DNA from: Peronospora farinosa
Taxonomy: Eukaryota; Oomycota; Peronosporomycetes; Peronosporales; Peronosporaceae
Length of the DNA: 64,000 bases
Assembly (NCBI GenBank): GCA_947646735.1
Contig: CANTFK010000961.1
Location: 62,001-126,000 of the forward strand
Reading direction: 5' to 3'
The notes under the pieces are model-generated. The model saw only the letters and a program-made list of their open reading frames with translations. It was not told where the DNA came from and did no database searches. Shown piece after piece: positions 22,625 to 33,119 of the stretch (its first letter is position 1; every line of letters begins with the position of its first letter). A program made the position numbers and the translations under genes.

Positions 22625-23477
22625 CAGACGAAGCGTAGCGAGAATCAATTGGGGGTCGCTTACCGCCCATAATTTCATGCGCACGCTTCATGGCGAAGCT
22701 GACTCGCTGCGACCGTTATTTCGTTGCATCTTCATGCAACGTTACACGGTGCCGAAGTTCAGCTTCATATTCGTCGGCTGTTTCGTTAGAACGCAGCACG
22801 ACTGGAATTGGGAAAGCACGACCAAGTGCTTTGTCCTGCTTTTCCACAAGGGAAAGACGCTATAAAACTTATGAGCGTCAATAGTTGCACGCTGCAAAAG
22901 CGCTGCACTAGACCCATCCGAGTTCATCCACTCAGATGGAGGTGGCATTGGTGGCAAGACACCACGCACGTAGCCGCCCTCGCGACGGCGGGCTAGTGAG
23001 GCCGAACGTGTACTCAGTGGAGCTTTAAGCTCACACTCACCTGAGTCTGACTCTCCATTATGGATTGTCAAGTCATCAGCCTGAGGAGTCACATCTGATT
23101 GAGTCGCGACTACTCCTTTTGAATTAGCGTGCTCAGTCTAAGTCGCTGCGCTCGTAGGCGCAGGAGACGAGGTTTTACATTCGCTTGCAGGAAGCATAGA
23201 TGCTCCCTCAGGGACGGGTGCCTCAAATGATGGGGACATATGTCCCATCAACGCGCTTTGCTCTTCTCCACTTTAGGGTTGATGGCAATGGCGTACTCTC
23301 ATTGTAGTCTACAATGAGAGATGGATCTTCATCCACATTATAGTGAGATGGAAGATCCACCCCAGTGCCTGACGCACTTTGCGACGGCTGCGATAAATCG
23401 CGGCGCGTGCGCTTAGTGCTGGACTGCATGGGTGCCTTTGCAGGCGACCCATCAGCCTTACCACGTTTCGGTGGCAT
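22032..23477 (-). pseudogene. Antisense ORF of family C (coiled coil, basic tail)
   Basis: Reads against gag-pol from an ATG at 23477, 108 bp inside the 3' LTR, back over the chromodomain. Pieces: 23477-23223 (MPPKRGKADGSPAKAPMQ, basic N-terminus, then acidic YNVDEDPSLIVDYNE), 23092-22742 (LTIHNGESDSGE, RRREGGYVRGVLPPMPPPS), and 22691-22032 (219 codons: AHEIMGGKRPP, Pro/Ser/Gln linker, coiled coil ETAALKRQVTDLESQVSRLA, Arg/Ser-rich tail). Two frameshifts separate them. A second copy with the same start and order lies at 48507-49830. No known family recognised. It could be a by-product of biased sense codons, but the shared ATG and the region outside pol argue for real antisense coding. Confidence 0.55.
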
Positions 23478-23575
23478 GAGTACTGAGCAGACTAAAGCGG
23501 CGCGTTTATAAACGACTCGCCAGTCTCTCTGTCTCTTAGGCGATGTTTTATAAAATGTAAACATCGTTCTAAAAC

Positions 23576-23585
23576 GGGGGAGTGG
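23576..23585 (+). promoter_or_regulatory. Polypurine tract before family C 3' LTR
   Basis: GGGGGAGTGG lies directly before TGTAACAGGG. This is the expected primer site for plus-strand DNA synthesis and confirms element polarity. Confidence 0.6.
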
Positions 23586-24016
23586 TGTAACAGGGTACCT
23601 AGTTGCACGTAAACATTAAGTAATATACTTAATGTTTGGTCTAAAAGTATCCATGATTACTTTTGACCTGTCACTTGGGTGCGATACACAAATGTGATCC
23701 ACCCTCGTGAATGTGATATCCATTGATGGATCCACATGGGATGGGATGACGCTAGTTGAAGATAGGCATCGCGACGTCTCAGAAGGACGTCAGTTGCGAT
23801 CTTAAATCTAGATTTAAGTTCATGCGACAGGATACGCTTCTAAAGAGTCGCGTATCCGATCTATATATATATATAGCCAATCAGTAGTTAAGTTTATATT
23901 TAATTATCATTCATTAAATATAGCTCAGTCTTGAATTTGCTAAACACCGAAGCACCACGCACGAGAAGCCGAAAAGCTTCAACGTGACGTCGTTGCCTTC
24001 TTGTCTTAGAAGTTCG
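23586..24016 (+). repeat. 3' LTR of family C, left piece
   Basis: Matches the first 431 bp of the LTR at 16008, with a shorter TA run (23862-23875). It is interrupted at ...AGAAGTTCG by the family A element; the LTR resumes at 36446. Confidence 0.9.
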
Positions 24017-24985
24017 TGTGGTAGAGTGCCAGGGAAAGTTGGAGTTTGAGGGAAATGGAACAGAGAAAAAGATAGTTTCTGGTCACTTCCTCGAGGGAGT
24101 GTCCACGACCCGGCCTCGCGGATTTACAACCACACACCAGGCCCCGCCTTATTAAGAATATTAGGACCCAGACGTGCGGAGTCAGCACAGGCCCCAGGTC
24201 CCGGAAACAGGTTCCAGAGGCCCAGGGGGGGGCCAGGGGTACAGGGGCCCAGGGACCCAGGGCCCAGGGGCCCAATGTCCGAGGGTGCAGAATCGGTACA
24301 CAGAATATCGAAGATTACAGAAAGTACAGGTAACAAGGAGCCAGTTCTTCTTCCAAGAGTCGACACGGGGCACTATCTAGATCAAAGGGTTAAGGTTAGG
24401 CAAGAAAAGCATACAGAGAATAAGGTAAATAAACACACTCGAATTTGCATTACACGTGGCAGCTTTACGCGCCCCTTTTAAGCTTCTCCGTCGCTTCACC
24501 TCTTCCGGGCGGGATACCCTTTGGCCCCCCGACGTCAACAGGTGTTAGACGGCTCAAGCTACGCAAGTTGAACCTCAGGATAGTTGGCCTGAGGTAAAGT
24601 GTCAAGACTCTACGACCCGCTACAGGAAGCGGTTTCCCTACGGGGAAGAACACAAAGGGGTCCAAGGACCAAGAACAGTCAGCCACCAAAGAAGTACGCA
24701 GTACCAGGTGCATCGCTCTCGACTAAAGTCGATTGAGCCCAAGAAACCCGGTCCCAAGTGAAGCATATCCACTCGGGGACCACCAAGTCCAAGTCTTATA
24801 CAAAGACCAAGTCTATAAGTCTTCTGCGTCAACCGAGGAGCAAGACCAGCCAAGCTGACGGGTACACAAGGTGAGACCCAAGGTTGACGCGACACGGTAT
24901 CGGGGTACCCCCTCCGTAAGTCGGCAGTCCGGCGCTGTGTGTGTTTGTGGTTCTCTCACGTTGTTTGAGAATCCACTCCACCACT
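24017..24985 (+). repeat. 5' LTR of family A element
   Basis: TGTGGTAGAGTGCC...CCACTCCACCACT (the last base is A in the 3' copy). Includes a G-rich GGGGCCCAGGGACCCAGGG zone at 24215-24275. Confidence 0.85.
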
Positions 24986-27468
24986 ATGGTGCGCGTGCCC
25001 GGATCTTCGGGTGACGCGGGATTTCACCGTGAGTCCCACGAAGAAGAAAAGACAACGGTCAAGATGGACCAAGGGACAATCAAGATACTGGAAATCGGAT
25101 CGCCAGTGATTAAGGAGGAAGAAGGATCGGTAGACCTGCTGAGCCCGGGGAGAAGCTCTGCTATTGAGGTCAAGGTGGAATATGAAGAAAAACCACCAAA
25201 TCCTCCCCCTTATGTCTTCGTTGAAGAAGACAACATGGGCCATAATCAATATTATGGTCCAGGGGTCCCAAGTTTGACAGCGAAAGCTAAAAAGCAAGGG
25301 ACCCCGAAACAAGTCTCCCAACCTACCAATCAAGAGCCAAAGGTGCCCAAGAACAAGCAAAAGTAGCAGAAGCATACCAAGTTGAAGGCACCGAGAGGCG
25401 GAGACACGACGGACGAGTCGGGAGAGAGCCAAGGCGTGGCTAGTAAGGACTGGACAGAAGAAGATTTGGAAGAAGCCTACCATCGGAATAAACTGAAGAA
25501 GTTTCTTCGTAAGGTTCCGGTGATGAAGGCGCTCAAGGTCAAGCTTCTGGACCAGGTCCACGGTCCGATAACGGCCCTTCCCATCACGACTACAGACCTG
25601 GAGGTCCTCAAGGCCGTAATGAATCTGTTACATGAAGCTGAGATGGATGCTGGGAACTCCACCGCTCAGACCCTCTTCGATTTCGGGTTCGAGACCTTAA
25701 AGAAGACCTTAGTGACCCTGCATGGTCACCTGAAGACGTTAGTGGGGGAGTTCCCCCCAAAGGAAGTACCCCGTCAAGATGGAGGAGTAGCGGATCCTGG
25801 TGTGGGCTCTCCTGCTGGGTCACTCGGTGAATGGTTACCAAGGTCTCAATACGAATCAGCCACCTCATCTATGATGTAGGCCCTGATGGATACGATGGAT
25901 CGAATGCAATTGGGTCCAGCTGGTTCAGCGTTGTTAGAAGCACAAATTCGCGAAGCTGGACATATGGACACAGCAACCCCATGGGGCCAATGCCAAGCAG
26001 AGGAGGAGATGGAATCCCGGTGCAAAGTGGAGCCAAGGTTGATGGGGTCAAAAACGGATCAGGAAACAAAGACTGAGTCAGTTTCCCCTAGCGCGCTCCA
26101 GTCGTACTTTGATAAGGCGATGACCAAGTTCCTTGAAGAGCAAGGCTCCACAAAAGTTGCAGTGGACAGGGGACACACCACGAAGGGTCAAGGAACAGTT
26201 CATCCCAGGTCCTCCCAGCGGATTGAGCGCCTAGGACCACTAGGCGATATCCCTGATGTGGACATGGAGTCTGTGGGGTCAACCCATGATGAATACGACC
26301 CAGATGACTTGGCGTTCCCGATGACCTCAGCGCGAGCGAATGTGGCCACGGCTACGGCAGGAGGACCCCCTACTGTTGTTCCACACATTAGGGTATCGGC
26401 CTCGTCGGATCTGAAGGAATTTAGCGGAAGGGACCACGATGAAGATCGTGCCAGAAGCTGGAGCACTAAGGTAAAGACGGCTTTCCTCCGAGACAAGGCA
26501 CCAGACAGCGAGAAGTGTCTCATCTTTGGGTCCCTGCTCACAGGTCCAGCTCAGAATTGGTATCGACAGCTGGGTCGAACAGTGCGCGTTGATTGGAAAC
26601 TGCTGCTGCGAGAGTTCCAAGCACAATTTTGCGGCTTGGGGGTGTCGGTGGCCCGACAATATTATCACGCCAGAAAGAGGACCGACGAGTCACCCTTGGA
26701 ATATCTGTACCGTTTGAACGTGGCAGGGCTCAGGGCCAAGCTAGATATTAAGGGTGGACCCCCCAGTGTAAAGCGTGAACACGTGGACCATTATGTGGAA
26801 ACCTTAGATGATCGAGAATTAGCGGACCAGCTTACATTGCTCAGACTTTCTGATGCAGTTGACCTGGAGGAAGTCCTGCTGGCTCGTCAGAGAGCGAAGA
26901 CGCGTCAAGGAAGGGTCTTGTTCGGGTCCAGCAAGTTTCGCCAGAAGGCCCCAACCACTCCAGAACACACCAAGAATTAGCTGAGAAGACCCGTCCAAGT
27001 CATCCTAGCCACTTCTGAAAGTGAAAATGACCAAGAGTCGGGCTCCAGTGGTTCTGAGGGAGAAGGTGACCTCAGAAGAATTTATGCGGCGGCGAGTAAA
27101 CCTTATACTGGCAGGGCGAGGAACGCAGATGACCCCCGGGATCATCAGGACCCAGAGCCAGACCGAGGTAGACGCATGGCAGAGGGACCTGGACAAAAGG
27201 TGGTTCCAGGGACACCCGCAACAAAGTGTACCCATTGTGGATCTAGGAAGCATGGGGATCTGGACTGTTGGAAGCGACTAGTTTGCGAGTGCTGTGGAAG
27301 GAAGGGTCACCCAGCGACCACTGCCTGTTTGTGTGTCGCGGTTGTGGCAAGGTTCATGACGTCGGCAAGTGCCCGATGGAAGAGTTCTACAATCTGATTC
27401 GGGAGTGGTACAACCCGAACAAACACGCGGGGCAGCTGCCCGAGGCGGCGGAGAAGATGTTATATTAG
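24986..27468 (+). pseudogene. Gag polyprotein, family A, with three in-frame TAG codons
   Basis: A single frame from 24986 to about 27390, interrupted only by TAG at 25364, 25877 and 26978 (codons 127, 298 and 665). The N-terminal 300 residues are charged and helical, with no family recognised. The capsid lies near codons 460-660 (SDLKEFSGRDHDEDRARSW, LLTGPAQNWYRQL, DWKLLLREFQAQF, ARKRTDESPLEYLYRLN). After the third TAG come an acidic stretch and three zinc-knuckle-like boxes: CTHCGSRKHGDLDC, CECCGRKGHPATTAC, and, in the -1 frame, CRGCGKVHDVGKC. The -1 frame ends with TAG at 27466. Either three nonsense mutations or some readthrough is involved. Confidence 0.75.
24987..25004 (+). promoter_or_regulatory. 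Probable primer binding site, family A
   Basis: TGGTGCGCGTGCCCGGAT starts one base after the LTR and would pair with a tRNA ending …GCGCACCA. It overlaps the ATG at 24986 that opens the gag frame. Confidence 0.5.
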
Positions 27469-28565
27469 AACGCTCGCCAGGTTGGAATCTGGTACGAGCC
27501 GAGCGTTCTAATTGTTGCATTTATGCATTTGTGGAGAAACACCCCGTGGAGAAGGTCAATAAGCTGGATGAATTGATTGGAAATACATCGGGCTTTTGTA
27601 TTAATGCTGTTGATGCTGTGGCCAATGCGTGTGTACCTCATATTAATTCCCGAGAAGAGAATATGATGACATTGGATTTATTGCCGGGAGATTCAAGAGG
27701 ATACTGGAAACACCATGCCCCAGGAAAGTTGTTTAAGCAAGCTAAGGCCTCGGGGAAAGTTAACAATATTCGTGCGAATCTGCTGTTTGATCATATTGCC
27801 GAGATATCTCTTTTAGATATCGCCTTTGCTCGTAAGGCAGGCTGCCAGATTGACACAAGCGAAAAACAAGAGTGCGTGGGCATTGGAGAAGCAGTTTGCA
27901 CCACAGAAGGGCGAACGAAGATCAAGATAACACTGAATGGTGTATTAGTATACTTCTTCAATGTGTGGGTCGGGTCCATGGCTGGCCAGGATGTGCTACT
28001 AGGAATGGACTTTATGGTGCCAGCTGGAATTCGTTTGGACATGGCGGATGGAACTATTTGCTTGCCAGACGAAGTTCGAATCCAGCTGACAGGTCGCAAG
28101 ACCTTGTATAGTGGCCATATTTCTGAGGTAAAATTGAACCAGTATGTGAATTTACCTGCGACAACATATGTCGAGGTTCCGCTGAAGAGGGTTACGTCGG
28201 ACCAGTGGAAATTATGGATGATCCGTGGAGACAGATGGGTAACTACGATGATCCAAGGACATGGACATCGCCAATTCTTGAGGGTCACCAATGTGAGTGA
28301 CAAGGACCTGATCCTACACGAGGATACCAAGCTGGGCATTTGGCTGGCTAAGGACCGGGTTCCCCGGGCCCAAGGATTCGTGTCAGTGGGTTCTAGGAGG
28401 TACGCTGAATGGAAAAATCTAGCCTACCAAGCAACCACCGACGAGGAGGATGCAGAAACCACTCAAGAAGAAGTATACCAAGGTCCGATGGTCGAGAAAC
28501 CTCAGTACGTGACTCCACATAAAATGTTGCTACGGACGGGGACACAAGTGCCAGTGATTAAGTAG
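27369..28565 (+). pseudogene. Protease region, family A
   Basis: A 398-codon frame overlapping the end of gag by 100 bp in the -1 frame, as expected for a gag-pol frameshift. The retropepsin fold is near residues 135-240: NNIRANLLFDHIAEISLLD is at the place of the catalytic D-T/S-G-A, so the active-site Ser/Thr-Gly is replaced by His-Ile. The second motif is intact (DVLLGMDFMVPAGIRLDMADGTICLP). The C-terminal part (DQWKLWMIRGDRWVTTMI...GIWLAKDRVPR) is like the post-protease region of aRNH-type gypsy elements. Probably inactive as a protease. Confidence 0.65.
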
Positions 28566-29595
28566 TGCACAAGTCTGTTATGAGGGACCCTGAGTCATTA
28601 CCATCAGATCAGGAGTCTGGAGGGGAGGCCCTCGATAGAGGTCAACCAACTGGAGCTAGTGTGGGCACGGAAGTCTCATATAAGGATAGGACCGATATGG
28701 AGAGGGTACACCTAGAGGAGGGTCGGCCCACCAACCGGTTATCAAGGCTGAAGTAGATACTTCCGATGACCAAGTCTGTGTTCACGAGAGTGGAGATTTA
28801 TGTGCCGAGGATATCGACAAAAATTGTTCTGTTATCCCTGAGGTCACCCCATCCACGAACGAAGTTATGTTGGAAGACATCCAGATCCCAGGCCCCGGTG
28901 ATACCCCAAAGGAGGAGGTAGACCGCCTCCGTCAGATTATATGGAGAAAACGACATTTTCGGATGGGAAAAGGTAACGCATTACCCCCGGCGGCTCGAGG
29001 AGCAGTGTGCGACATTGATGTTGGGAACGCACGGCCAATCGACCAACGGGTACGGAAGGTGGCCTCTCAATTTAGGGAGAAGCTGGCAGACCTGATAAAA
29101 GGCCTCTTGTCATCCAAGATAATCCAGCATTCCACCTCCCCATGGGCCAGTCCAATTGTAATTATTTTCAAGAAGAATGGGGTGGATATAAGGCTGTGCT
29201 TTGACTACCGGATGGTGAATGATTTAACGCGGCTTATGGTGTATCCTATGCCTATCGTGAATGAGTTGCTGGAAGACCTAGATAAGGCCCTGTGGTACTG
29301 CTCAATGGATATGGCTAGCGGCTTTTGGGTGGTCAGTATGACCGAACGAGCCCGTTTAATCTCGGCGTTTGTAACCCCGCTCGGGCTTTTTGAGTGGAGA
29401 CGAATGCTGTTTGGACTGAAGAATGCGCCGCAGATCTATCAGCGGCTGTTGGATAACGCTTTATATGGATTCCTAACGATTTCCTCCGAGCCGGGATCTG
29501 ACAAACCAGAGGACCTGTTCGAGGTGGGCCATCCAGAGGGAGTCCTCAAGAAGTCTATATTAGGAAGAGGTCCTATATCGACGACATTTTGGTGA
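28566..29595 (+). pseudogene. Reverse transcriptase, N-terminal two thirds, family A
   Basis: The main open part is 28867-29595. RT blocks: VASQFREKLADLIKGLLSSKII, SPWASPIVIIFKKNGVDIRLCFDYRMVNDLT, YPMPIVNELLEDLDKALWYCSMDMASGFW, FVTPLGLFEWRRMLFGLKNAPQIYQRLLD. The segment PEGVLKKSILGRGPIS runs into the catalytic YIDDILVTSE, which is in the next frame (from about 29570). A frameshift therefore cuts the enzyme just before the Y-x-D-D box. 28566-28866 holds out-of-frame linker. Confidence 0.8.
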
Positions 29596-30995
29596 CCTCG
29601 GAGTCATGGGATGACTTATGCGTAAAAGGGGAGCGACTTTTGGAGGTGTGTGACAAGTGGAACTTATCGATCAGCGCGGTTAAGAGCTCATGGGGCTGTC
29701 AAAAGGTAGATTACCTTGGCCACCAAGTGTCAGCGGAAGGTCTGGAGGTCCACCTTAAAGACCTTCAGTCCTTGGTGGACTTACCGTTACCCACTACCCT
29801 GAAAGCTATGCAGTCGTTTCTCGGGAGTCTCAACTATTACAGTCGGTTCCTGGAGGACTACGCCATTTATGCATCCATCCTGTACGAACTAAGGGAAGTG
29901 GATTACCACGTATTACGAAACCGGATAAGCAGGACTGGGGACATACAGGGAGATGACCAGGAGGAGGACCGATGGGCCCGGGTGCAGGTAGCATTTGCTA
30001 TGTTAAAGAATAAGATCGCCACTGCCCCAATCCTCCGCCATTTTGATCCAGACCGGGAACCTGTCATTATCGTCTATGCTAGCGAGTGGGCCATCTCGGC
30101 ATCCCTGGTGCAGGAATATGAAGGGGTGTATATGCCGGTAACTTTCACGAGTCGGACTTTGAAGCCAAACGAGATCAACTATGGGCTGGTGGACAAGGAA
30201 GTGCTGGCGCTATTGCGAATACTAGACCTTTTCTACACGTCACTGGTCACCCGACCTATCAAGGTCTTGACCCGACACTCAACGCTGGCGTGGTTAGTCC
30301 GGTCACCGGGTCTACAAGGTCGCCTTGGAAACTGGGCTGCACTCCTGTCTCAATGGACGTTAGAAGTGGTCAAGTGCAAGAAGGGCGAAGATGAAATACT
30401 GGGGACATTAGCGGCCAGCATAACGCCTCGCGAAAACGTGGACTCGATTTTGTCTTCAATAGCCCCTAGGAAACACCCCCGCCAAACTATCACGGTGGTT
30501 CCCCCTACTGTTAAGCCCGAGGAAAGCCTCTATGTGGTCAGTTTTGATGGGTCTGCACGAGTTAAGCGTGGAGGAGGGGCCTGCAGTGCTATTGTGTGGC
30601 AACTCCCGGAATGGACGGTAGTCGCCGCTGCTTCCCGATATTTGACTGAAGCGACGGTAAATGAGGCAGAGTATGAAGGCCTATTGTTGGGTTTTCTTCT
30701 ACTGGAGAACCTGGAGCGTAGACATCTGGTAGTGTGTGGAGATTCTAACCTGGTCGTGCGACAGATGCGAGGAGAAATCGAGTGTAAGGCTCAGGGCCTG
30801 ACAGTACGACGGGCGAAGGCCCTGGAAAAACTCAGGTCCTGGCCCGTTCATGAGTTTCTACACATGAAGCGCGAATGGAATCAAAGTGAAGACCGACTTG
30901 CTGACGCGGCTTTGCACCAGCAACAGGGTGTCGATATAGTGCCGGAAGAGGAATTCAAGGACCTCGAAGCAATTAACCGTCTACCTGAGCTTTAA
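29589..30995 (+). pseudogene. RT thumb, degenerate RNase H and second RNase H, family A
   Basis: 468 codons open. 1-90: RT end and thumb (VTSESWDDL, CQKVDYLGHQVSAEGL, MQSFLGSLNYYSRFL). 130-270: RT-linked RNase H whose acidic residues are lost (VYASEWAISASL for TDAS; LTRHSTLAWL for TDH), though KEVLALL is retained. 315-450: second RNase H with D in SFDGSA, E in NEAEYEG, D in CGDSNLV and D in SEDRLAD. Dual RNase H is known from plant Tat-type and oomycete Ty3/gypsy elements and, by analogy, vertebrate retroviruses, where the old domain becomes a connection domain. The ORF is intact here but cut off from upstream RT by the frameshift. Confidence 0.85.
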
Positions 30996-31447
30996 ATACC
31001 CAAGGACCAAAACCCCGCATTGCGAGTTACAGCCGTTACGAGATCCCGGGCCCTAGCCAGAATGCCGACAGATGTTTAAAGAAGGAAGTATTGCAGAGGT
31101 TAAGGATCGAGCGAATTGCAGCAGCCCAAGATGAAGAGATGTGGATACGTGATTTACAAGTATACCTACGGAGTAATTAGAGTGGTTTATCGGCAGAGGT
31201 GGCATTTACGTGTGGAAGGATCGAGATGAATTACGCTTTAGAACTCGTCGCGGAACAGCCGACGAGGACCGTGATGGGGTGATCCGGATAGTGATACTTA
31301 AAATTCTACAGCTAGATTTTTTTACACCATAATCACACGAGTCTAGAAGGGGGACACCAGGGAAATGGCCGTACATACCAACGCATCCGGAAACATTTCT
31401 ATTGGAAAGGCTTATTCCGGAGTGTTCAGCGCTATGTTGGCACTTGC
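30996..31447 (+). other. Broken integrase zinc-domain region, family A
   Basis: No ORF. Pieces of an HHCC-type N-terminal integrase domain (RRGHQGNGRTYQRI, YWKGLFRSVQRYVGTCVDCETGKGG) are scattered over three frames. The same lesions occur at 1991-2442, including ATTAGAGTGG and the TTTTTTTACACC run, so both copies share an already broken ancestor or have exchanged sequence. Confidence 0.55.
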
Positions 31448-32122
31448 GTGGACTGCGAGACTGGCAAAGGTGGCCCCACCTTACGAGGGAGGACCCCAGG
31501 AAATAGTCAAGCTACCCACCCGTTCCAAGTTATCGCGATGGACCATATCCCATCTTTGCCCAAGTCATTCAAGGGTAATATGGAGCTGTTGATTTGGGTG
31601 GACCTGTTTACGGGATATGTGATTGCCAAGACTATCTCGTCGAGGTCGGCCCAAACCGTGGCAGAAGGTTACGAAGAGTGCGTATTCCGTCGGTTTAGGG
31701 CCAGTGAGGCGATCCGTCACGACAGAGAACCTAGTTTCATGTCAGATTTCTTTCGTGCTTTCAACCGCATAATTGGGCAGAAACAGCGGGCGACTATGGC
31801 GTATCGACCACAGGCCAATGGCACAGCAGAGAGAATGGTACAGACCATTACACGGTCCATCAAAATGTATGTGTCAGAGGTAGATCAGAAAGACTGGGAT
31901 GCCTATGCAGAAAGGCTCACTTTCGCGTTGAATACGGCCCAGGACCGGATCCGAAAGGAAACGCCATTTTTCTTGGTGCATGGCTGGGATGCCCGAAGTA
32001 CTCTAGAAGCCACCATACCGTTGGGCAGCACGAAGCGGCGTGAATGTGAGCCCCGTCGATGGCGATATAGCGTACAACGTCAGTATCGCAGAGCGAGGGA
32101 ACAAGCCAACGGATTATTATGA
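31448..32122 (+). pseudogene. Integrase core, family A
   Basis: 224 codons, opening within the CX2C part of the zinc domain (MDCETGKGG). D-D-E residues are all visible: IAMDHIPSLP, RHDREPSFMSDFF, NGTAERMVQTITRS. The core continues WDAYAERLTFALNTAQDRIRKETPFFLVHGW. It leaves frame near 32040, where the C-terminal frame 32040-32696 takes over. The catalytic domain itself looks undamaged. Confidence 0.8.
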
Positions 32123-32696
32123 TCTGCGATGGAAAGTCGGGCCCAGGTTCCACAATGAGGAGGTGGCTGATGGTCATATTGAGGTGGATTCCCAAGTCTG
32201 GTTATACTTGGACCGGGTCAAGGAGGGGTATGCTCGAAAGCTGGCACATCTATGGCATGGGCCGTTCCGAGTGAGAGAACTGGTGGGTGACTATGCCGTT
32301 CGTTTAGACTTCAGTGGAACAGAATACCGTATATACCCGTTGGTACACGTTTCAAAATTGAAGCTGGTCCGGCAATACCCGGATAGACCAGATACGGTGT
32401 TGGTGGTAGACGAAGCGAACCGGGTGGATTTTGATGAAGCTCTATTGCCAGAAGACAGTTGGGTCGCGGAACTGGAAGATGACGAATACGAAGTGGAGAA
32501 GATTCTAGACAGACGTATGGGAAGGAAAACTCGGTACGGACGTATCCAGTGTGAATACCTGGTACAATGGAAAGGATATCCTGACCCGTCATGGGTGGAT
32601 GAGGTGGACCTCAACTGCGGGGGATTGCTTAGGGACTATGAGCGCAGGCAGGCTACTCGATACCGATTCGAGGCAATGCAGAGTCATGAAGAGTAG
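32040..32696 (+). pseudogene. Integrase C-terminal region and chromodomain, family A
   Basis: 218 codons. VDSQVWLYLDRVKEGYARKLAHLWHGPFRVRELVGDYAVRLD is the integrase GPY/SH3-like module, IYPLVHVSKLKLVRQYP the 'HVSKLK' end, and YEVEKILDRRMGRKTRYGRIQCEYLVQWKGYPDPSWVDEVDL a chromodomain with the aromatic cage positions Y, W and (x)W present. A C-terminal tail follows to a TAG. The 5' part overlaps the preceding frame, which marks a +1/-1 slip near 32040-32120. Confidence 0.8.
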
Positions 32697-32825
32697 TGGG
32701 GAGAGCTCATCTTGGGAAGGCCAAGATGATGCAAGAAGGAGGCGGTATTTGTCATACATTTACAAGGGGGTCAAATTATTATATTCGAGAGTGCGACAGC
32801 ACGAAAGAGATTGCGAGGTATTGTG

Positions 32826-32992
32826 AGAGGCCCAGAGTACCAGGGCACCGGGGTACCGGGGCCCAGGGGCCCAGAGGTACAGGGGCCCAGGGACCCAGGG
32901 TACCTGGGCCCAGGGGTCAGGGGCCCAGGGGACAGGGACCCAGGGGTGCTGGGCCCAGGGGTACAAGGGTACAGGGGCCCAGGGCATAGGCC
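32826..32992 (+). repeat. G-rich tandem repeat after family A pol
   Basis: About 165 bp of degenerate 9-11-bp units built from GGGGCCCAGGG, GGGGTACAGGG and GACCCAGGG. The same motif fills part of the family A LTRs (24215-24275, 35665-35730) and the reverse LTRs (12525-12745, 47390-47800). Its four-G-run density could allow G-quadruplex folding on the plus strand. Confidence 0.8.
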
Positions 32993-33119
32993 CAAAGAAA
33001 AGGAACATGAAGTTACGGAAAAAGCGTTGGAGCAGAAAGCTAGCTGACTTAACATTTAATGCATCGGTGTCCAAACGAAATTTGCCGGAGAGACGAGGGA
33101 CCTGGAAGGCGGGGTGTTC

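Noticed and set aside
24986..27468. Alternative genetic code with TAG as sense
   Set aside because: The intact WD40 gene in the window ends naturally at TAG (44617), and no host ORF has internal TAG codons, so recoding genome-wide is excluded; decay or local readthrough remain.
32760..33074. Pro/Gly-rich minus-strand ORFs over the G-rich repeat
   Set aside because: Purely the translation of the tandem G/C-rich repeat; no conserved start, and the same happens at 24006-24373 and 35531-35828 in the LTRs.
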